A stretch of DNA of 64,000 nt from Gemmatimonadaceae bacterium (GCA_036504815.1 DASXUN010000020.1:1-64000); one strand, 5' to 3'; counted from the stretch's first letter, positions 7,030 to 15,528 are shown. The notes: generated by a model not told the origin, from the sequence alone. Program-made: numbers and translations.

Positions 7030-7506
7030 ATGACGGTGAAGCGCATGGACAACGTCGGCATCGTGGTGGAAGACCTCGATGCCGCCGTCGCATTCTTCAC
7101 GGAGCTCGGCCTCACCCTCGAGGGTCGGATGCCCATCGAAGGCGACTGGGCCGGCCGCGTCACCGACGTGCGCGACCAGCGTGTCGAGATCGCAATGATG
7201 CGCACCCCCGACGGCCACAGCCGCCTGGAACTGTCGCGTTTCAACGCCCCCGCCATTGCGTCCGACCACCGCTTGGCGCTCGTGAACTCACTGGGATACC
7301 TGCGTGTCATGTTCGCCGTCGACGACCTCGACGATACCTTGGCCCGACTCAGCAGGCTCGGCGCGACGGTGGTCGATGAGGTCGTCAACTACGAGGACAT
7401 CTACCGACTCTGCTACATCCGGGGTCCCGAAGGCATCCTCATCGGCCTTGCCCAACAGCTTGGGACGCAGGCGTCACGAGAAGATCCCGCGAAGAGCAAG
7501 CGCTAA
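7030..7506 (+). CDS. VOC-family protein (glyoxalase/bleomycin-resistance type)
   Basis: A 158-residue protein. MDNVGIVVEDLDAAVAFF is the classic first betaalpha unit of VOC proteins, and LGYLRVMFAVDDLDDTLARL starts the second. The end, YIRGPEGILIGLAQQL, supplies the closing metal-ligand-type Glu. Expected to be a metal-binding cytoplasmic enzyme or drug-sequestering protein; the substrate is unknown. GGAGACAGC precedes the ATG. It ends 4 bases from a convergent AHSA1-like gene, so transcripts from the two strands overlap. Confidence 0.85.
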   Translation: MTVKRMDNVGIVVEDLDAAVAFFTELGLTLEGRMPIEGDWAGRVTDVRDQRVEIAMMRTPDGHSRLELSRFNAPAIASDHRLALVNSLGYLRVMFAVDDLDDTLARLSRLGATVVDEVVNYEDIYRLCYIRGPEGILIGLAQQLGTQASREDPAKSKR

Positions 7507-7510
7507 CTTC

Positions 7511-8002
7511 TCAACGTTTCATCCCGATCACGTGCGCAACGAACTGGTCGACGGCCATCTCGGTGCCCTGGTAGAAACCCGACGCCTTGTTCGTCTCGAG
7601 GTCCGCGGCGTTCCGGTGTAGCGCCGTGAAGACGTAGCGCGTGCCGGTTCCCGCCGCTTCCATCGTCACGATGGCGGTGATCGGGATGTCGTCGAAGACG
7701 GCCGGGCGATACCCGGGGAACAGCATCGAGGTCCAGACGAGCCGTTCCATCGGCACCACATCCAGGAAGCAGCCGAGGTTGGGCGCTTCCGGACCGTCGC
7801 CCACGGCGATGTCGATGCTGAAGATGCCGCCCGGCCGCACGTCCATCTCGGCGCGCACCACACGCCCCCACGGCTTGGGCATGTACCACTCCTTGAGGTG
7901 CTCCGGCTTCGTCAACGCTTCCCACACGAGCCGCGGCGGCGCGTCGATGAACCGTTCGATGGCGAAGTCGAGCGTCGGGTCGAAGGCGAATTGCTTGCGC
8001 AT
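7511..8002 (-). CDS. SRPBCC/AHSA1-family protein
   Basis: A 163-residue START/Bet v1-type protein. FAIERFIDAPPRLVWEALT and LKEWYMP match the AHSA1 opening, and GFYQGTEMAVDQFVAHV the closing helix with the family 'GW..l.kL' position altered. The fold forms a hydrophobic ligand pocket. The start is 5 bases beyond the stop of the ArsR gene, so the pair forms an operon, a very common ArsR-AHSA1 pairing. The ligand and role are unknown. Confidence 0.85.
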   Translation of the reverse strand: MRKQFAFDPTLDFAIERFIDAPPRLVWEALTKPEHLKEWYMPKPWGRVVRAEMDVRPGGIFSIDIAVGDGPEAPNLGCFLDVVPMERLVWTSMLFPGYRPAVFDDIPITAIVTMEAAGTGTRYVFTALHRNAADLETNKASGFYQGTEMAVDQFVAHVIGMKR

Positions 8003-8006
8003 CGGG

Positions 8007-8339
8007 TTACTCCCTCTTCGTGAGATGTTTGACGTATTCGTCGAACCGGTCGAGTCGCGCTTCCCACACCCGACGACGCGCGGCCAGCCAGTCTTCGACG
8101 ACCTCGAGACGTTCGGGGGCAATCTCATAGGTCCGCACACGCCCGCACTTGCTGGATCGCACCAATCGGCTCCGTTCGAGCACCGACAGGTGCTGCACGA
8201 ATGACGGGAGCTGCATGTCGAACGGCGCCGCCAGTTCGCTGACCGTGGCGGGGCCCGCCGACAGTCGCTCCAGGACCTTCCGCCGCGTCGGGCTGGACAA
8301 GGCGGCAAAGACTGCGTCCGTAGCTGCGGATTGAACCAT
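8007..8339 (-). CDS. ArsR-family winged-helix transcriptional regulator
   Basis: A 110-residue protein with an HTH in the order SPTRRKVLERL, then TVSELAAPFDMQLPSFVQHLSVLERSRLV, then the wing KCGRVRTYEIAP. The CxCxD metal site of ArsR itself is absent (only a lone Cys in SSKCG), so it belongs to the non-metal ArsR subgroup that partners AHSA1 proteins. It likely represses its own operon: an inverted repeat overlaps the -35 of the predicted promoter upstream. Confidence 0.88.
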   Translation of the reverse strand: MVQSAATDAVFAALSSPTRRKVLERLSAGPATVSELAAPFDMQLPSFVQHLSVLERSRLVRSSKCGRVRTYEIAPERLEVVEDWLAARRRVWEARLDRFDEYVKHLTKRE

Positions 8340-8384
8340 TTCCGACCCCTTCCCCGTGTCTGGGTTACCTGACCTGCCTGAGGG

Positions 8385-8426
8385 ATACTACAACGGTGCA
8401 ATACTTTTGTAAATACCTAAGTATTG
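8385..8426 (-). promoter_or_regulatory. arsR promoter with overlapping operator-like inverted repeat
   Basis: On the minus strand TTTACA (8413-8408) and TAGTAT (8390-8385) are separated by 17 bases. The inverted repeat CAATACTT (8399-8406) / AAGTATTG (8419-8426) straddles the -35, a natural operator for ArsR autorepression. The AT-rich island stands out in GC-rich DNA. Confidence 0.6.
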
Positions 8427-8451
8427 GCAGACCGGCAAGTCGGCAGTAGTG

Positions 8452-8473
8452 GTCCGGACCGATCGGTCCGGAC
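8452..8473. promoter_or_regulatory. Perfect 22-bp palindrome, candidate operator
   Basis: GTCCGGACCGA is followed directly by its exact reverse complement. It lies between the divergent arsR promoter and the haem-binding-protein operon, 90 bases before that operon's first ATG. Length and symmetry suit a TetR-type or other dimeric regulator. No cognate regulator is identified. Confidence 0.45.
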
Positions 8474-8562
8474 GATTTCCCGCCTTGGCGCGGCCAGCTT
8501 ATCGGCCGTTCACCGTCGCGATGCCGCTCATCGCGATGCCACCCGTCAAAGCGAGGAGTCCC

Positions 8563-9057
8563 ATGAGATCGATCATGCAGCGCGCAGTCATCGCGGTCAC
8601 CGCCGGTGTCCTGGTCGCGGCCGCGGTCGTTCGTCCCGCCAGCGCCCAGGGCGCATCCGAGGCCAGTCGCTCCATCCAGGCACAGCCCGGCACGTCGCGC
8701 CCGCTGGCCGCCGTGCTCACCCGCTCCTGCGGCGACTGTCACTCCCGCACGATGGCGCCGGGGTGGTACACGAAGGCGCCGCTCTTCTCCACCATCATGA
8801 CACGCGCCGCCCGCAAGGGACGCAAGTCCGTCGACTTCTCGGAGTGGACCGGCTACTCGCCCGACCAGCAGCGTGCCTTCCTGGCCGCGTCGTGCGCCGA
8901 CGCGACCGCCGGGACGATGCCGATGCCGGCGTACCTCCGCTTCCGCCCCGAGGCGCGGCTGTCGCCCGAGGACATCGCGACCATCTGCTCGGCCTCCCGC
9001 TCCAACGCCATCACCACGGCGGCGAGCGCGCCTCAGCCGGCGGGGAGGATCCCGTGA
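8563..9057 (+). CDS. Secreted haem-binding-domain (cytochrome c-like) protein
   Basis: A 164-residue protein with a signal peptide (about 1-29, ending ASA^QG). A single haem-attachment motif CGDCHS (about residue 64-69) and the following WYTKAPLF fit the 'haem-binding domain' family (PF14376). Two further Cys in ASCAD and TICSAS may form a disulfide. It is periplasmic, perhaps an electron carrier. GAGGAG precedes the ATG. It is first gene of a five-gene operon in which all later genes overlap by 4 bases. Confidence 0.78.
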   Translation: MRSIMQRAVIAVTAGVLVAAAVVRPASAQGASEASRSIQAQPGTSRPLAAVLTRSCGDCHSRTMAPGWYTKAPLFSTIMTRAARKGRKSVDFSEWTGYSPDQQRAFLAASCADATAGTMPMPAYLRFRPEARLSPEDIATICSASRSNAITTAASAPQPAGRIP

Positions 9058-9548
9058 ACGCGTCCGGGCAGACCATGACGCTCCAGCAGAAGGTCGACGA
9101 CTTCCTGGCCCAGGAGCGCATCGCCGTCGCCGGGGTGTCGCGCGACAACTCGCACCACCCCGTCGGCAACCTGATCTACCACCGGCTGAAGGCGAGCGGT
9201 CATCTCGTCTTCCCCGTCAGCCCGCACCTGACGACGTTCGCGGGAGAGCGCTGCTATCCCGACGTGGCGTCGATTCCGGGCGGTGTGAGCGCGGTGATGA
9301 TCATCACGCGCCCGGAGGTCACCGAGCAGGTCGTGCGCGACTGCTACGTGGCCGGCGTCCGCCGCGTGTGGATGCACCAGTCGCTCGCCAAGGGATCGAG
9401 TGTGTCCCATGACGCGGTGATGTTCTGCCGCGAGCACGACATCCGCGTCATCGCCGGCGCGTGCCCGATGATGTTCGGCCCAGGAGTGGACCTGGGACAC
9501 GCCTGCCTTCGCCTCTACCTCAAACTCACCAGAGGGCTGCCCACATGA
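9054..9548 (+). CDS. CoA-binding-domain protein (YccU-like)
   Basis: A 164-residue Rossmann-type protein. RIAVAGVSRDNSHHPVG is the nucleotide-binding opening, then VFPVSPH, a MIITRPE strand and RRVWMHQSL, matching the PF13380 CoA_binding_2 pattern. The closing GACPMMF also fits. The GTG start at 9054 overlaps the upstream stop (GTGA) and has GGGAGGAT before it; an ATG at 9075 is a weaker alternative. The physiological ligand and role of these small proteins are unknown. Confidence 0.8.
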   Translation: MNASGQTMTLQQKVDDFLAQERIAVAGVSRDNSHHPVGNLIYHRLKASGHLVFPVSPHLTTFAGERCYPDVASIPGGVSAVMIITRPEVTEQVVRDCYVAGVRRVWMHQSLAKGSSVSHDAVMFCREHDIRVIAGACPMMFGPGVDLGHACLRLYLKLTRGLPT

Positions 9549-10051
9549 CACGCCGCCAGATTGCCTGGATTCTCCTCCTCATCGTCGACATCGGATACGT
9601 CGCGTGGGGCGCGGCTGCTGCGCTCGCGCCCGATCAGCTCCTCGGTCCGGGGGGAAAAGCCATTCTCCCCGCGGGCTACGAAGGCTTCTCCGGCGCCTCC
9701 TGGTCGGCGCTTGCCGCGTCCGCCACCGGATACATGACCGTGCTGTATCGCCTGCACGGCACCAACTGCGTGCTCTTCGGCTTCATGGGGAGCGCCGTTA
9801 CCCTCACCGCGTTCCGCCGCGGCGAACGCTGGGCGTGGTGGACGCTGCTCATTGGCCACACGCTCGCCCTTGGCTCGGCGATGACGTACGACAAGGTGGT
9901 GAACGCCATCGGGCCGTTGGAGCTGACGGAATACCTGGGGCTGTTCCTGGTCTGGAGTGCGTTCGCGATCTCCGCGCCGAGTCGCGCGTCCGGGCGTTCG
10001 CGGCCTGTCGCGGGGCCAGGCGTGACGCAATTCGCGGGGCGCGCCCGATGA
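9545..10051 (+). CDS. Four-helix integral membrane protein of unknown function
   Basis: A 168-residue protein with hydrophobic segments at about 6-26, 55-75, 85-105 and 130-145, typical of small DoxX-like or DUF4345-like inner-membrane proteins, though I cannot assign a family. A charged tail of about 25 residues follows. It overlaps the preceding gene by ATGA and the following gene by 4 bases, so translational coupling is likely. Confidence 0.65.
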   Translation: MTRRQIAWILLLIVDIGYVAWGAAAALAPDQLLGPGGKAILPAGYEGFSGASWSALAASATGYMTVLYRLHGTNCVLFGFMGSAVTLTAFRRGERWAWWTLLIGHTLALGSAMTYDKVVNAIGPLELTEYLGLFLVWSAFAISAPSRASGRSRPVAGPGVTQFAGRAR

Positions 10052-10878
10052 AACTCGAGATCATCTCCCGCTTTCCGGCGGGAGACGAGCGCCCCACGCC
10101 GCTCCTCTTTGTTCACGGCATGCTGCACGGCGCCTGGTGCTGGGCGACGCATTTCCTGGACTGGTTCGCCCGCCGTGGCTTCGCATCGTACGCTGTCAAC
10201 CTGCGCGGCCACGGCGAGAGCGAGGGGCGCGATCGTCTGCGCTGGACGCGCATCGCCGACTTCGTGGACGACGTCGCGAGTGCGGTGGCGCAGCTGCCGC
10301 GGCCACCCGTGCTGATCGGCCATTCGATGGGCGGTTTCATCATCCAGAAGTACCTCGAGCGACACGACGCACCCGGCGCCGTGCTGCTCTCGACGCCGCC
10401 GCCGTCGGGAATGCTGCGGGCGATGCTCCGCGTCGCCCGCCGTCGTCCGCTGCTCTTCACGCGGATCATGGCGACGCAGCGGGTGTCATCGCTGGTCGCG
10501 ACGCCCGCGCTGGCACGCGAGGCGTTCTTCTCGCCGGATTTCCCGGAGAGCTCGCTGCGACGGTGCTGGCAGTTGATGCAGGACGAGTCGTTCAGGGCGC
10601 TGCTCGACATGGCAGGGCTCGATCGGCCGAACGCGGCTGCCGTGAAATCGCCGCTGCTCGTGCTGGGCGCCGAGCGAGACGCCATGCTCTCGCGCGACGA
10701 CATCGAGGCCACGGCGCGTGCCTATCACACGGCGTTCGAGATCATTCCGGGCGTGGCGCACAACAGCATGCTCGAGCAACGCTGGGAGTCGGTGGCCGAA
10801 CGGATCCTGGCGTGGCTCACCGCAGAATCACATCGAGACGAACTCTTAGACGTTCTTGCCAAGGGAGGCATACGATGA
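10048..10878 (+). CDS. Alpha/beta hydrolase
   Basis: A 276-residue protein with the full hydrolase-fold signature: LLFVHGMLHGAWCW (oxyanion region), nucleophile elbow GHSMGG, the LLVLGAERDAML strand carrying the acid, and the catalytic His in GVAHNSM. There is no signal peptide. Expected to be a cytoplasmic esterase or lipase-like enzyme; substrate unknown. It is fourth in the operon with 4-base overlaps on both sides. Confidence 0.87.
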   Translation: MKLEIISRFPAGDERPTPLLFVHGMLHGAWCWATHFLDWFARRGFASYAVNLRGHGESEGRDRLRWTRIADFVDDVASAVAQLPRPPVLIGHSMGGFIIQKYLERHDAPGAVLLSTPPPSGMLRAMLRVARRRPLLFTRIMATQRVSSLVATPALAREAFFSPDFPESSLRRCWQLMQDESFRALLDMAGLDRPNAAAVKSPLLVLGAERDAMLSRDDIEATARAYHTAFEIIPGVAHNSMLEQRWESVAERILAWLTAESHRDELLDVLAKGGIR

Positions 10879-11678
10879 CACGCTCGCGCTTGATGAACAC
10901 GATTGCAGTGGCCGTCGCCCTCATCCCGGCGATGGCGAGCGCGCAGCGCCGGCCCAGGCTCCACGTGAATCCCAGGTGGAAGGAGTGCTCCATCCAGCTC
11001 GATTCGTCGCTCACGCAAGCGGCCTGGCGCCAGTTCACGGAGGAGGCGGCGCAGGTGCTGTACTTCCGCCCGCTCGCCGACGCGCGGCCTATGGGGCGTG
11101 GCAAGTTCGAGTTCGCGTTCATGCAGTGGCAGACGAACGTCGATGACCGCGATGCCGCCTGAAACGACACCTTCGTGCACCCGGATTCCCTGCACTGGCT
11201 GTATGAGGGGAGCGGTCTGCAGTTCCCCGGACTCGCGTTCCGCGCCGGCCTGACGTCGTCGAGCGACGTGGGGTTCTACTTCACGAGGAACATTCAGGCC
11301 AACTACGGGGCGTACGGGGCGCAGGTGCAGCAGCACCTCGTTCGCTTCGCGGGCGAGTGGGATCTGTCGGCGCGGGCGAGTTTCGTCTCGCTCTTCGGGC
11401 CGGAGGACGTCGACCTCAAGGTTTACGGAGGCGATATGGTCGCGAGCTGGAAGGGGTGGACGTACGCGCGGGCCTCGTTGGTGCCCTACGCGGCCGTCGC
11501 CACGTACCTCGCGCAGTCGCACCAGAAGTCGACGGTGGTGACGCTGGCCGACGAACGTGCGCTCGGTATGATGACCACGGTCGGCGCGCAGCTGCAATAC
11601 GCGGCGGTGCGCATCGGGTGGGAGGCGACCTTCGCGCGGGTGCCTTCGGTCTCGATGAAGTTCAGCGTCGGCCGGTAG
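10875..11678 (+). pseudogene. Outer-membrane beta-barrel-like protein split by an in-frame TGA
   Basis: The 5' part (10875-11162) encodes a signal peptide (cleavage near SAQ) and a Trp/Gln-rich segment. A TGA at 11160-11162 interrupts it, and the same frame stays open for 171 further codons to TAG at 11678, with alternating hydrophobic/aromatic strands and a C-terminal barrel-like end (MKFSVGR). The whole 267-codon frame reads as one secreted protein. No alternative start with a Shine-Dalgarno follows the stop. The options are a nonsense mutation, stop readthrough or a sequencing error. It is last in the operon. Confidence 0.7.
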
Positions 11679-11697
11679 CGTCAGGCGTCGCCTGACG
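11679..11697 (+). terminator. Short hairpin after the barrel gene
   Basis: CGTCAGGC / GCCTGACG with a 3-base loop starts immediately after the stop codon. It has no T-tract, so it may be an RNA-stabilising or weak termination structure. Confidence 0.4.
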
Positions 11698-11737
11698 ACA
11701 GGCTGGTCGAGGTGAGCGGCGCGCACGGGCCGCTCTG

Positions 11738-12961
11738 GTGCGGTTCGCCATGCCCAATACCTTTTGCGGCATGGCGAGCCTCACCCTCGACCTCGTCCAG
11801 GTCGCCGCGATCATCGGCGCGCTGCAGGGATTGTTGCTCGCCGGCGTCCTGATTGCGCAGCGCAGCAACGTCACGGCTAACCGGTTGCTCGCGGCGTTGA
11901 TGGCGACCTTCAGCGTCTATTTCGCGTGGGGCCCGTACTACACCGCCGGGCTCTATCGCGTCTATCCGCACTTCATTCTCGTCTCCTACCTGACGCCCTG
12001 GGTCTTCGGGCCGCTGGTCTATCTCTACACGCGCGCCGCCAGCGACCGATCGTGGCGCTTTGGCCAACGCGAGTTGCTGCACTTCGCGCTGGTCACTTTG
12101 GTCTTCCTCCTGGCCCTGCCCTTCTTCACCAAGAGCGGCGCCGAGAAGATCGCTCTCTGGGATGCCTGGGGCGCGACCGGCGGGCCGGATGATCGCCGCG
12201 TGGGGCCGCCGCTGCGCTACATCGATCCCCTCAAGTACGTCTCGGGGATCGCGTACTCGGCGGCGACGGTGCTCTACCTGCTCCGCCACCGGCATGACGT
12301 CGAGCACAGCTACTCCAACCTCGCCCGCGTCAATCTCCGCTGGCTCGTCTGGTTGAGCAGCGCGACAGGCGGCATCTGGCTGCTGGCTGCCGGACTGGTC
12401 TACCTGCAGGTTCGCGTCAGCCTGCGCGACGCCGACATCACGTTGGCGATGGCGCTGCTCGTGTACGCCATCGGCTACATGGGGCTCCGCCAACCGGAGA
12501 TCTTCCGGCTCGCCGCCGTCGAGGTCCCGGTCGTCAATACGGCTGAGTCAGGAGAGGCGGCGGCTCCGGACGCGACGGCCAAGCCATCGCCGGAGCGATC
12601 CGGTCTCGGAGAAGACGAGGCGCGCCAGCTCGAGACTACATTGCTCGCGGCGATGGAGCGCGACCAGCCCTGGAAGAACTGTGAACTGACGCTCCCCGAG
12701 CTGGCGGCGTGCCTCGACACGACGACGCACAAGCTGTCGGAAGTGCTCAACGCGCGGATGGGCCAGACGTTCTACGATTTCGTGAACGGCTATCGCGTGC
12801 GCGAGGTGCAGCGGCGCATCAAGGCCGGCGACGCACGCGCCCTGAAGATGCTGGCGCTCGCCATGGACGCGGGCTTCGCCTCGAAGTCCACTTTCAATGA
12901 TGTGTTCAAGAAGCAGACGAACCAGACGCCGTCGAGCTATCGCCAGGCGGTCGGCGGTTGA
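11738..12961 (+). CDS. Membrane-anchored AraC-family transcriptional regulator
   Basis: A 407-residue protein from the GTG start. About seven hydrophobic helices occupy roughly residues 15-245, resembling 7TM sensor modules. A low-complexity linker (about 260-300) follows, then an AraC-type HTH domain over the last approximately 100 residues (LAACLDTTTHKLSEVL... FASKSTFNDVFKKQTNQTPSSYR). It probably senses a membrane or external signal and binds DNA from the membrane. Alternative starts are ATG 11750 and ATG 11771; the last gives the usual short N-terminus before helix 1. The target is unknown. Confidence 0.85.
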   Translation: MRFAMPNTFCGMASLTLDLVQVAAIIGALQGLLLAGVLIAQRSNVTANRLLAALMATFSVYFAWGPYYTAGLYRVYPHFILVSYLTPWVFGPLVYLYTRAASDRSWRFGQRELLHFALVTLVFLLALPFFTKSGAEKIALWDAWGATGGPDDRRVGPPLRYIDPLKYVSGIAYSAATVLYLLRHRHDVEHSYSNLARVNLRWLVWLSSATGGIWLLAAGLVYLQVRVSLRDADITLAMALLVYAIGYMGLRQPEIFRLAAVEVPVVNTAESGEAAAPDATAKPSPERSGLGEDEARQLETTLLAAMERDQPWKNCELTLPELAACLDTTTHKLSEVLNARMGQTFYDFVNGYRVREVQRRIKAGDARALKMLALAMDAGFASKSTFNDVFKKQTNQTPSSYRQAVGG

Positions 12962-13001
12962 CGCCGGCAGTCGCGGCGTCATTTGCCGGAGCTGAGAGAC
13001 C

Positions 13002-13619
13002 TTGACCAGACCGACCACGGGCTTGGTATACCTGCACGAGATCGTGCTGCCGGGAGAGCCGTCCGGCGGCCGGCATCTTTGCGTCTGCCTGTCGACCGCC
13101 GAGTACGCCGAGGAGACCGGCCTCGCGGTGATCGCGAGCCTGCGGAAGATCCGAAGCACCTGGTGGCGGCCGCTGGTGGACCGCGACGACTTCACGCCCG
13201 TCGGCGCATTCGAGCCGCTCGACCAGCCGCGGGCGGTGGACACGTCGCAGATGGTGTCGGTGCCCGTCACCTCGCTCACGTCGCTCGCCGGACGCGTCTC
13301 GGAGCGCGTGGTGACCGACACCATGGAAGTCCTGCCCGCGCTCTTTCAGTTGCGTGGCCCCTGGGAGGTGCGCGGCGCGGTGCACCGCATCCATGGCTGG
13401 CCGGAGGGGACCGACGCCGTCCTCGTGCTGAACGACGACGCGCTCGACAACCCCTCGGTGCGATACTTCCTGGCGGTGCCCTACGAGGAGGGCGACTGGC
13501 GCAAGGCGCTGGTGCTCATCAACGCCGAGGATCTCGGCGAAGAGGTGCGTGTACTCAGTGATGCGGAGCAGGTGCTGTTGAGCAAGGACCTGCGAAGCAT
13601 CTTCCCGCTGCCGGGCTGA
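13002..13619 (+). CDS. Hypothetical protein (205 aa)
   Basis: An acidic soluble protein with no signal peptide, membrane segment or family I recognise. It starts at TTG (13002) preceded by GCTGAGAGACC; no strong Shine-Dalgarno. Coding character is supported by GC3 bias and by the dense antisense and shifted frames lacking sensible composition. Motifs such as MVSVPVTSLTSLAG, LRGPWEVRG and VLNDDALDNPSVRYFLAVP suggest an alpha/beta domain. It follows the membrane AraC gene in the same orientation, 40 bases away. Confidence 0.6.
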   Translation: MTRPTTGLVYLHEIVLPGEPSGGRHLCVCLSTAEYAEETGLAVIASLRKIRSTWWRPLVDRDDFTPVGAFEPLDQPRAVDTSQMVSVPVTSLTSLAGRVSERVVTDTMEVLPALFQLRGPWEVRGAVHRIHGWPEGTDAVLVLNDDALDNPSVRYFLAVPYEEGDWRKALVLINAEDLGEEVRVLSDAEQVLLSKDLRSIFPLPG

Positions 13620-13656
13620 CGAGACTGGTGCGGTCCCCCCCCTCAAGGAGCACGCA

Positions 13657-13746
13657 GTGTCCAAGGTCATCGCATTGATGTCCATGTCGCTCGACGGTTA
13701 CGTCGCCGATGGCCGGGCCACTCCCCCGAGGAGATCCGGGCGATGA
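13657..13746 (+). pseudogene. Remnant of a dihydrofolate reductase/RibD-C-type gene
   Basis: After AAGGAG, the GTG start opens VSKVIALMSMSLDGYVAD, the conserved N-terminus of the RibD C-terminal/dihydrofolate-reductase family. After GYVADGR the frame degenerates and stops at TGA. Another frame then reads HSPEEIRAMKDAIAGTEPIDD to a TGA at 13784, perhaps the tail of the same or another gene. About 150 expected residues are missing, so an internal deletion is the simplest reading. Confidence 0.6.
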
Positions 13747-13853
13747 AGGACGCCATCGCCGGAACGGAACCGATCGACGATTGAGCGGTACACGCGCCGA
13801 CGGGACGCGACGCGCCGACCGACGGCATTCTCACTTGACCATTCACTCCACTC

Positions 13854-14315
13854 ATGACCGCTTCCATTCTCGTGCGCGCGATTCAGCAGGGCGACTATGA
13901 GGCCTGGCTCCCGCTCTGGCATGGCTACAACGCGTTCTACGGCCGCAGCGGCGCGACGTCACTTCCCGAGGAGATCACCCGGACGACGTGGCACCGCTTC
14001 TTCGAGCCGAGCGAACCGGTGCATGCGCTCGTCGCCGAATCGGACGGCAAGGTGGTGGGGTTGGTCCACTACCTGTACCATCGCAGCACGACACGGATCG
14101 AGCTCACCTGCTACCTGCAGGACCTGTTTACGGCGGAGAGCGCGCGCGGTCGCGGCGTGGGACGGGCGTTGATCGAGGGAGTGTACCAGGCGGCGCGAGC
14201 GGCGGGGATTCGGCGCGTCTACTGGCAAACGCACGAGACGAATGCCGCGGGTCGCCTACTGTACGACAAGGTGGCCCGGCACGCGGGTTTCATTGTGTAC
14301 GCACAGGACGTCTAG
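13854..14315 (+). CDS. GNAT-family N-acetyltransferase
   Basis: A 153-residue single-domain acetyltransferase. ILVRAIQQGDYEAWLPLW is the opening helix, YLQDLFTAESARGRGVGRAL holds the acetyl-CoA-binding R/QxxGxG/A loop (RGRGVG), and WQTHETNAAGRLLYDK is the typical motif B segment with a conserved Asn and Tyr. The substrate is unknown. It follows the DHFR remnant by about 70 bases. Confidence 0.87.
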   Translation: MTASILVRAIQQGDYEAWLPLWHGYNAFYGRSGATSLPEEITRTTWHRFFEPSEPVHALVAESDGKVVGLVHYLYHRSTTRIELTCYLQDLFTAESARGRGVGRALIEGVYQAARAAGIRRVYWQTHETNAAGRLLYDKVARHAGFIVYAQDV

Positions 14316-14380
14316 CACTTGCCCGTCGAATAGCGCCATACTGTAGAATGTTGCCCGACCCTCGGCGGAGGATTCCGGTG

Positions 14381-14785
14381 ATGCGTCGCACACTGATGAC
14401 GGCAGCGCTGCTCGGGGCGATCGGGACCGCGCCGCCACTGCTCGCGCAGGCGGTCACGGCTAATGCCGTCCCGACTGTCGCCGGAAACCTTCGGTTGATG
14501 CAGGCCATGCGCGAGCAGCTGAGCGTCGGCTACGCGCCGCAGCGCCAGCCAACGTGGCTCCTCCAGCAACAGGGTCCGGACCGGCCGCTTGTGCGCCAGT
14601 TGGTGACCGTACCCGACAATCCGGCGGCGCCGCCGCCGCTCGCCGAGTCGCGCCAGTGTCCGATGCCGGTCGTCTCGGTCGACCCGAAAGGGCTCGCGCC
14701 GATGCCAGTCGCGCGCGCCGACACGGCGAAACTGGAACGGATGCTTGTCGCCCGATCATCGTGCGTGAATCCGCTGGCGCGGTGA
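14381..14785 (+). CDS. Secreted hypothetical protein
   Basis: A 134-residue protein with a signal peptide (about 1-23, ending LLAQ) and a Pro/Gln-rich mature part with two Cys (SRQCPMPV, RSSCVNP) that could pair. No known domain. GCGGAGGAT precedes the GTG/ATG pair at 14378/14381; either could be the start. Expected to be periplasmic or extracellular. Function unknown. Confidence 0.6.
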   Translation: MRRTLMTAALLGAIGTAPPLLAQAVTANAVPTVAGNLRLMQAMREQLSVGYAPQRQPTWLLQQQGPDRPLVRQLVTVPDNPAAPPPLAESRQCPMPVVSVDPKGLAPMPVARADTAKLERMLVARSSCVNPLAR

Positions 14786-14870
14786 CCCGCTCTGACCGCC
14801 CCGTGATCCCACGCCGTTAGCCTTTCCTTCACCGAGTCAACGATGCCCCCGTCATCAATCCGGCACGCAC

Positions 14871-14993
14871 GTGGACTGGGTCCAGGTGTTTGAGAGCGCC
14901 GTCGTCGCCGCGAAAGTACGCCAGGTGGTCGAGCCCGCGAACGAGCAGAACCTCGACCGGCTGGAGTCGGTGCTCGCGGGTACCAATGCCTGA
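14871..14993 (+). CDS. Short ORF (40 aa), uncertain
   Basis: From GTG the frame encodes VDWVQVFESAVVAAKVRQVV and a helix-like remainder to TGA. No Shine-Dalgarno is visible. It may be the C-terminal relic of a deleted gene or a chance ORF between the secreted protein and the DUF1801 gene. No family recognised. Confidence 0.25.
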   Translation: MDWVQVFESAVVAAKVRQVVEPANEQNLDRLESVLAGTNA

Positions 14994-15026
14994 ACGCGCG
15001 CCCGACCGCCTCGCCACGGAGCCGCA

Positions 15027-15443
15027 ATGACCAGAGAGACTTCTCGGGCCAAGGACTCGGAGCGCGCCGCCGGAGCGCGCGCGTCCGATCTCATCGACCA
15101 GCGAATTCGCGACCTCGGCGATTGGCGCGGCGAGACGCTCGCTCACATGCGCGCGCTGATTCTGGACGCTGATCCGGAGATGACCGAGGAGTGGAAGTGG
15201 ATGGGGACCCCGGTCTGGTCGCACCACGGGGGCGTCTGCACGGGCGAGACGTACAAGAGCGTGGTGAAGCTCACCTTCTTCAAGGGCGCGTCGCTCGAGG
15301 ACCCGTCGCGGCTGTTCAACGCCAGCCTCGAAGGCAACGCGCGGCGGGCGATCGACCTCCACGCCGGCGAGCGCGTCAATGCGCGGGCCTTCAAGGCCCT
15401 CGTGAAGGCGGCCGTGGCGCTGAATGGTTCATCGAAGCGGTAG
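15027..15443 (+). CDS. DUF1801-family protein
   Basis: A 138-residue protein. RALILDADPEMTEEWKWMGTPVWSHHG and KLTFFKGASLEDPSRLFN match the DUF1801/YdhG pattern (a helix then 'W..PvW...G...' and 'KlTFf.Ga'). These small alpha/beta proteins are cytoplasmic and uncharacterised, resembling iron-chaperone frataxin-like folds. The start ATG has a weak GAGCCGCA leader. Confidence 0.8.
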   Translation: MTRETSRAKDSERAAGARASDLIDQRIRDLGDWRGETLAHMRALILDADPEMTEEWKWMGTPVWSHHGGVCTGETYKSVVKLTFFKGASLEDPSRLFNASLEGNARRAIDLHAGERVNARAFKALVKAAVALNGSSKR

Positions 15444-15528
15444 GCGCCGGCGTGGTTTCCGCCGGCACGATATGTGGTATGTTGAAATCTGGTATTCGAG
15501 CAGGCCCCCCGTACCCGGAGTGTATCCA

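Noticed and set aside
11160-11162. TGA as a selenocysteine codon in the barrel gene
   Set aside because: The residue is in a non-redox stretch of a structural protein, and no SECIS-like hairpin or selenocysteine machinery was seen; a nonsense change is simpler.
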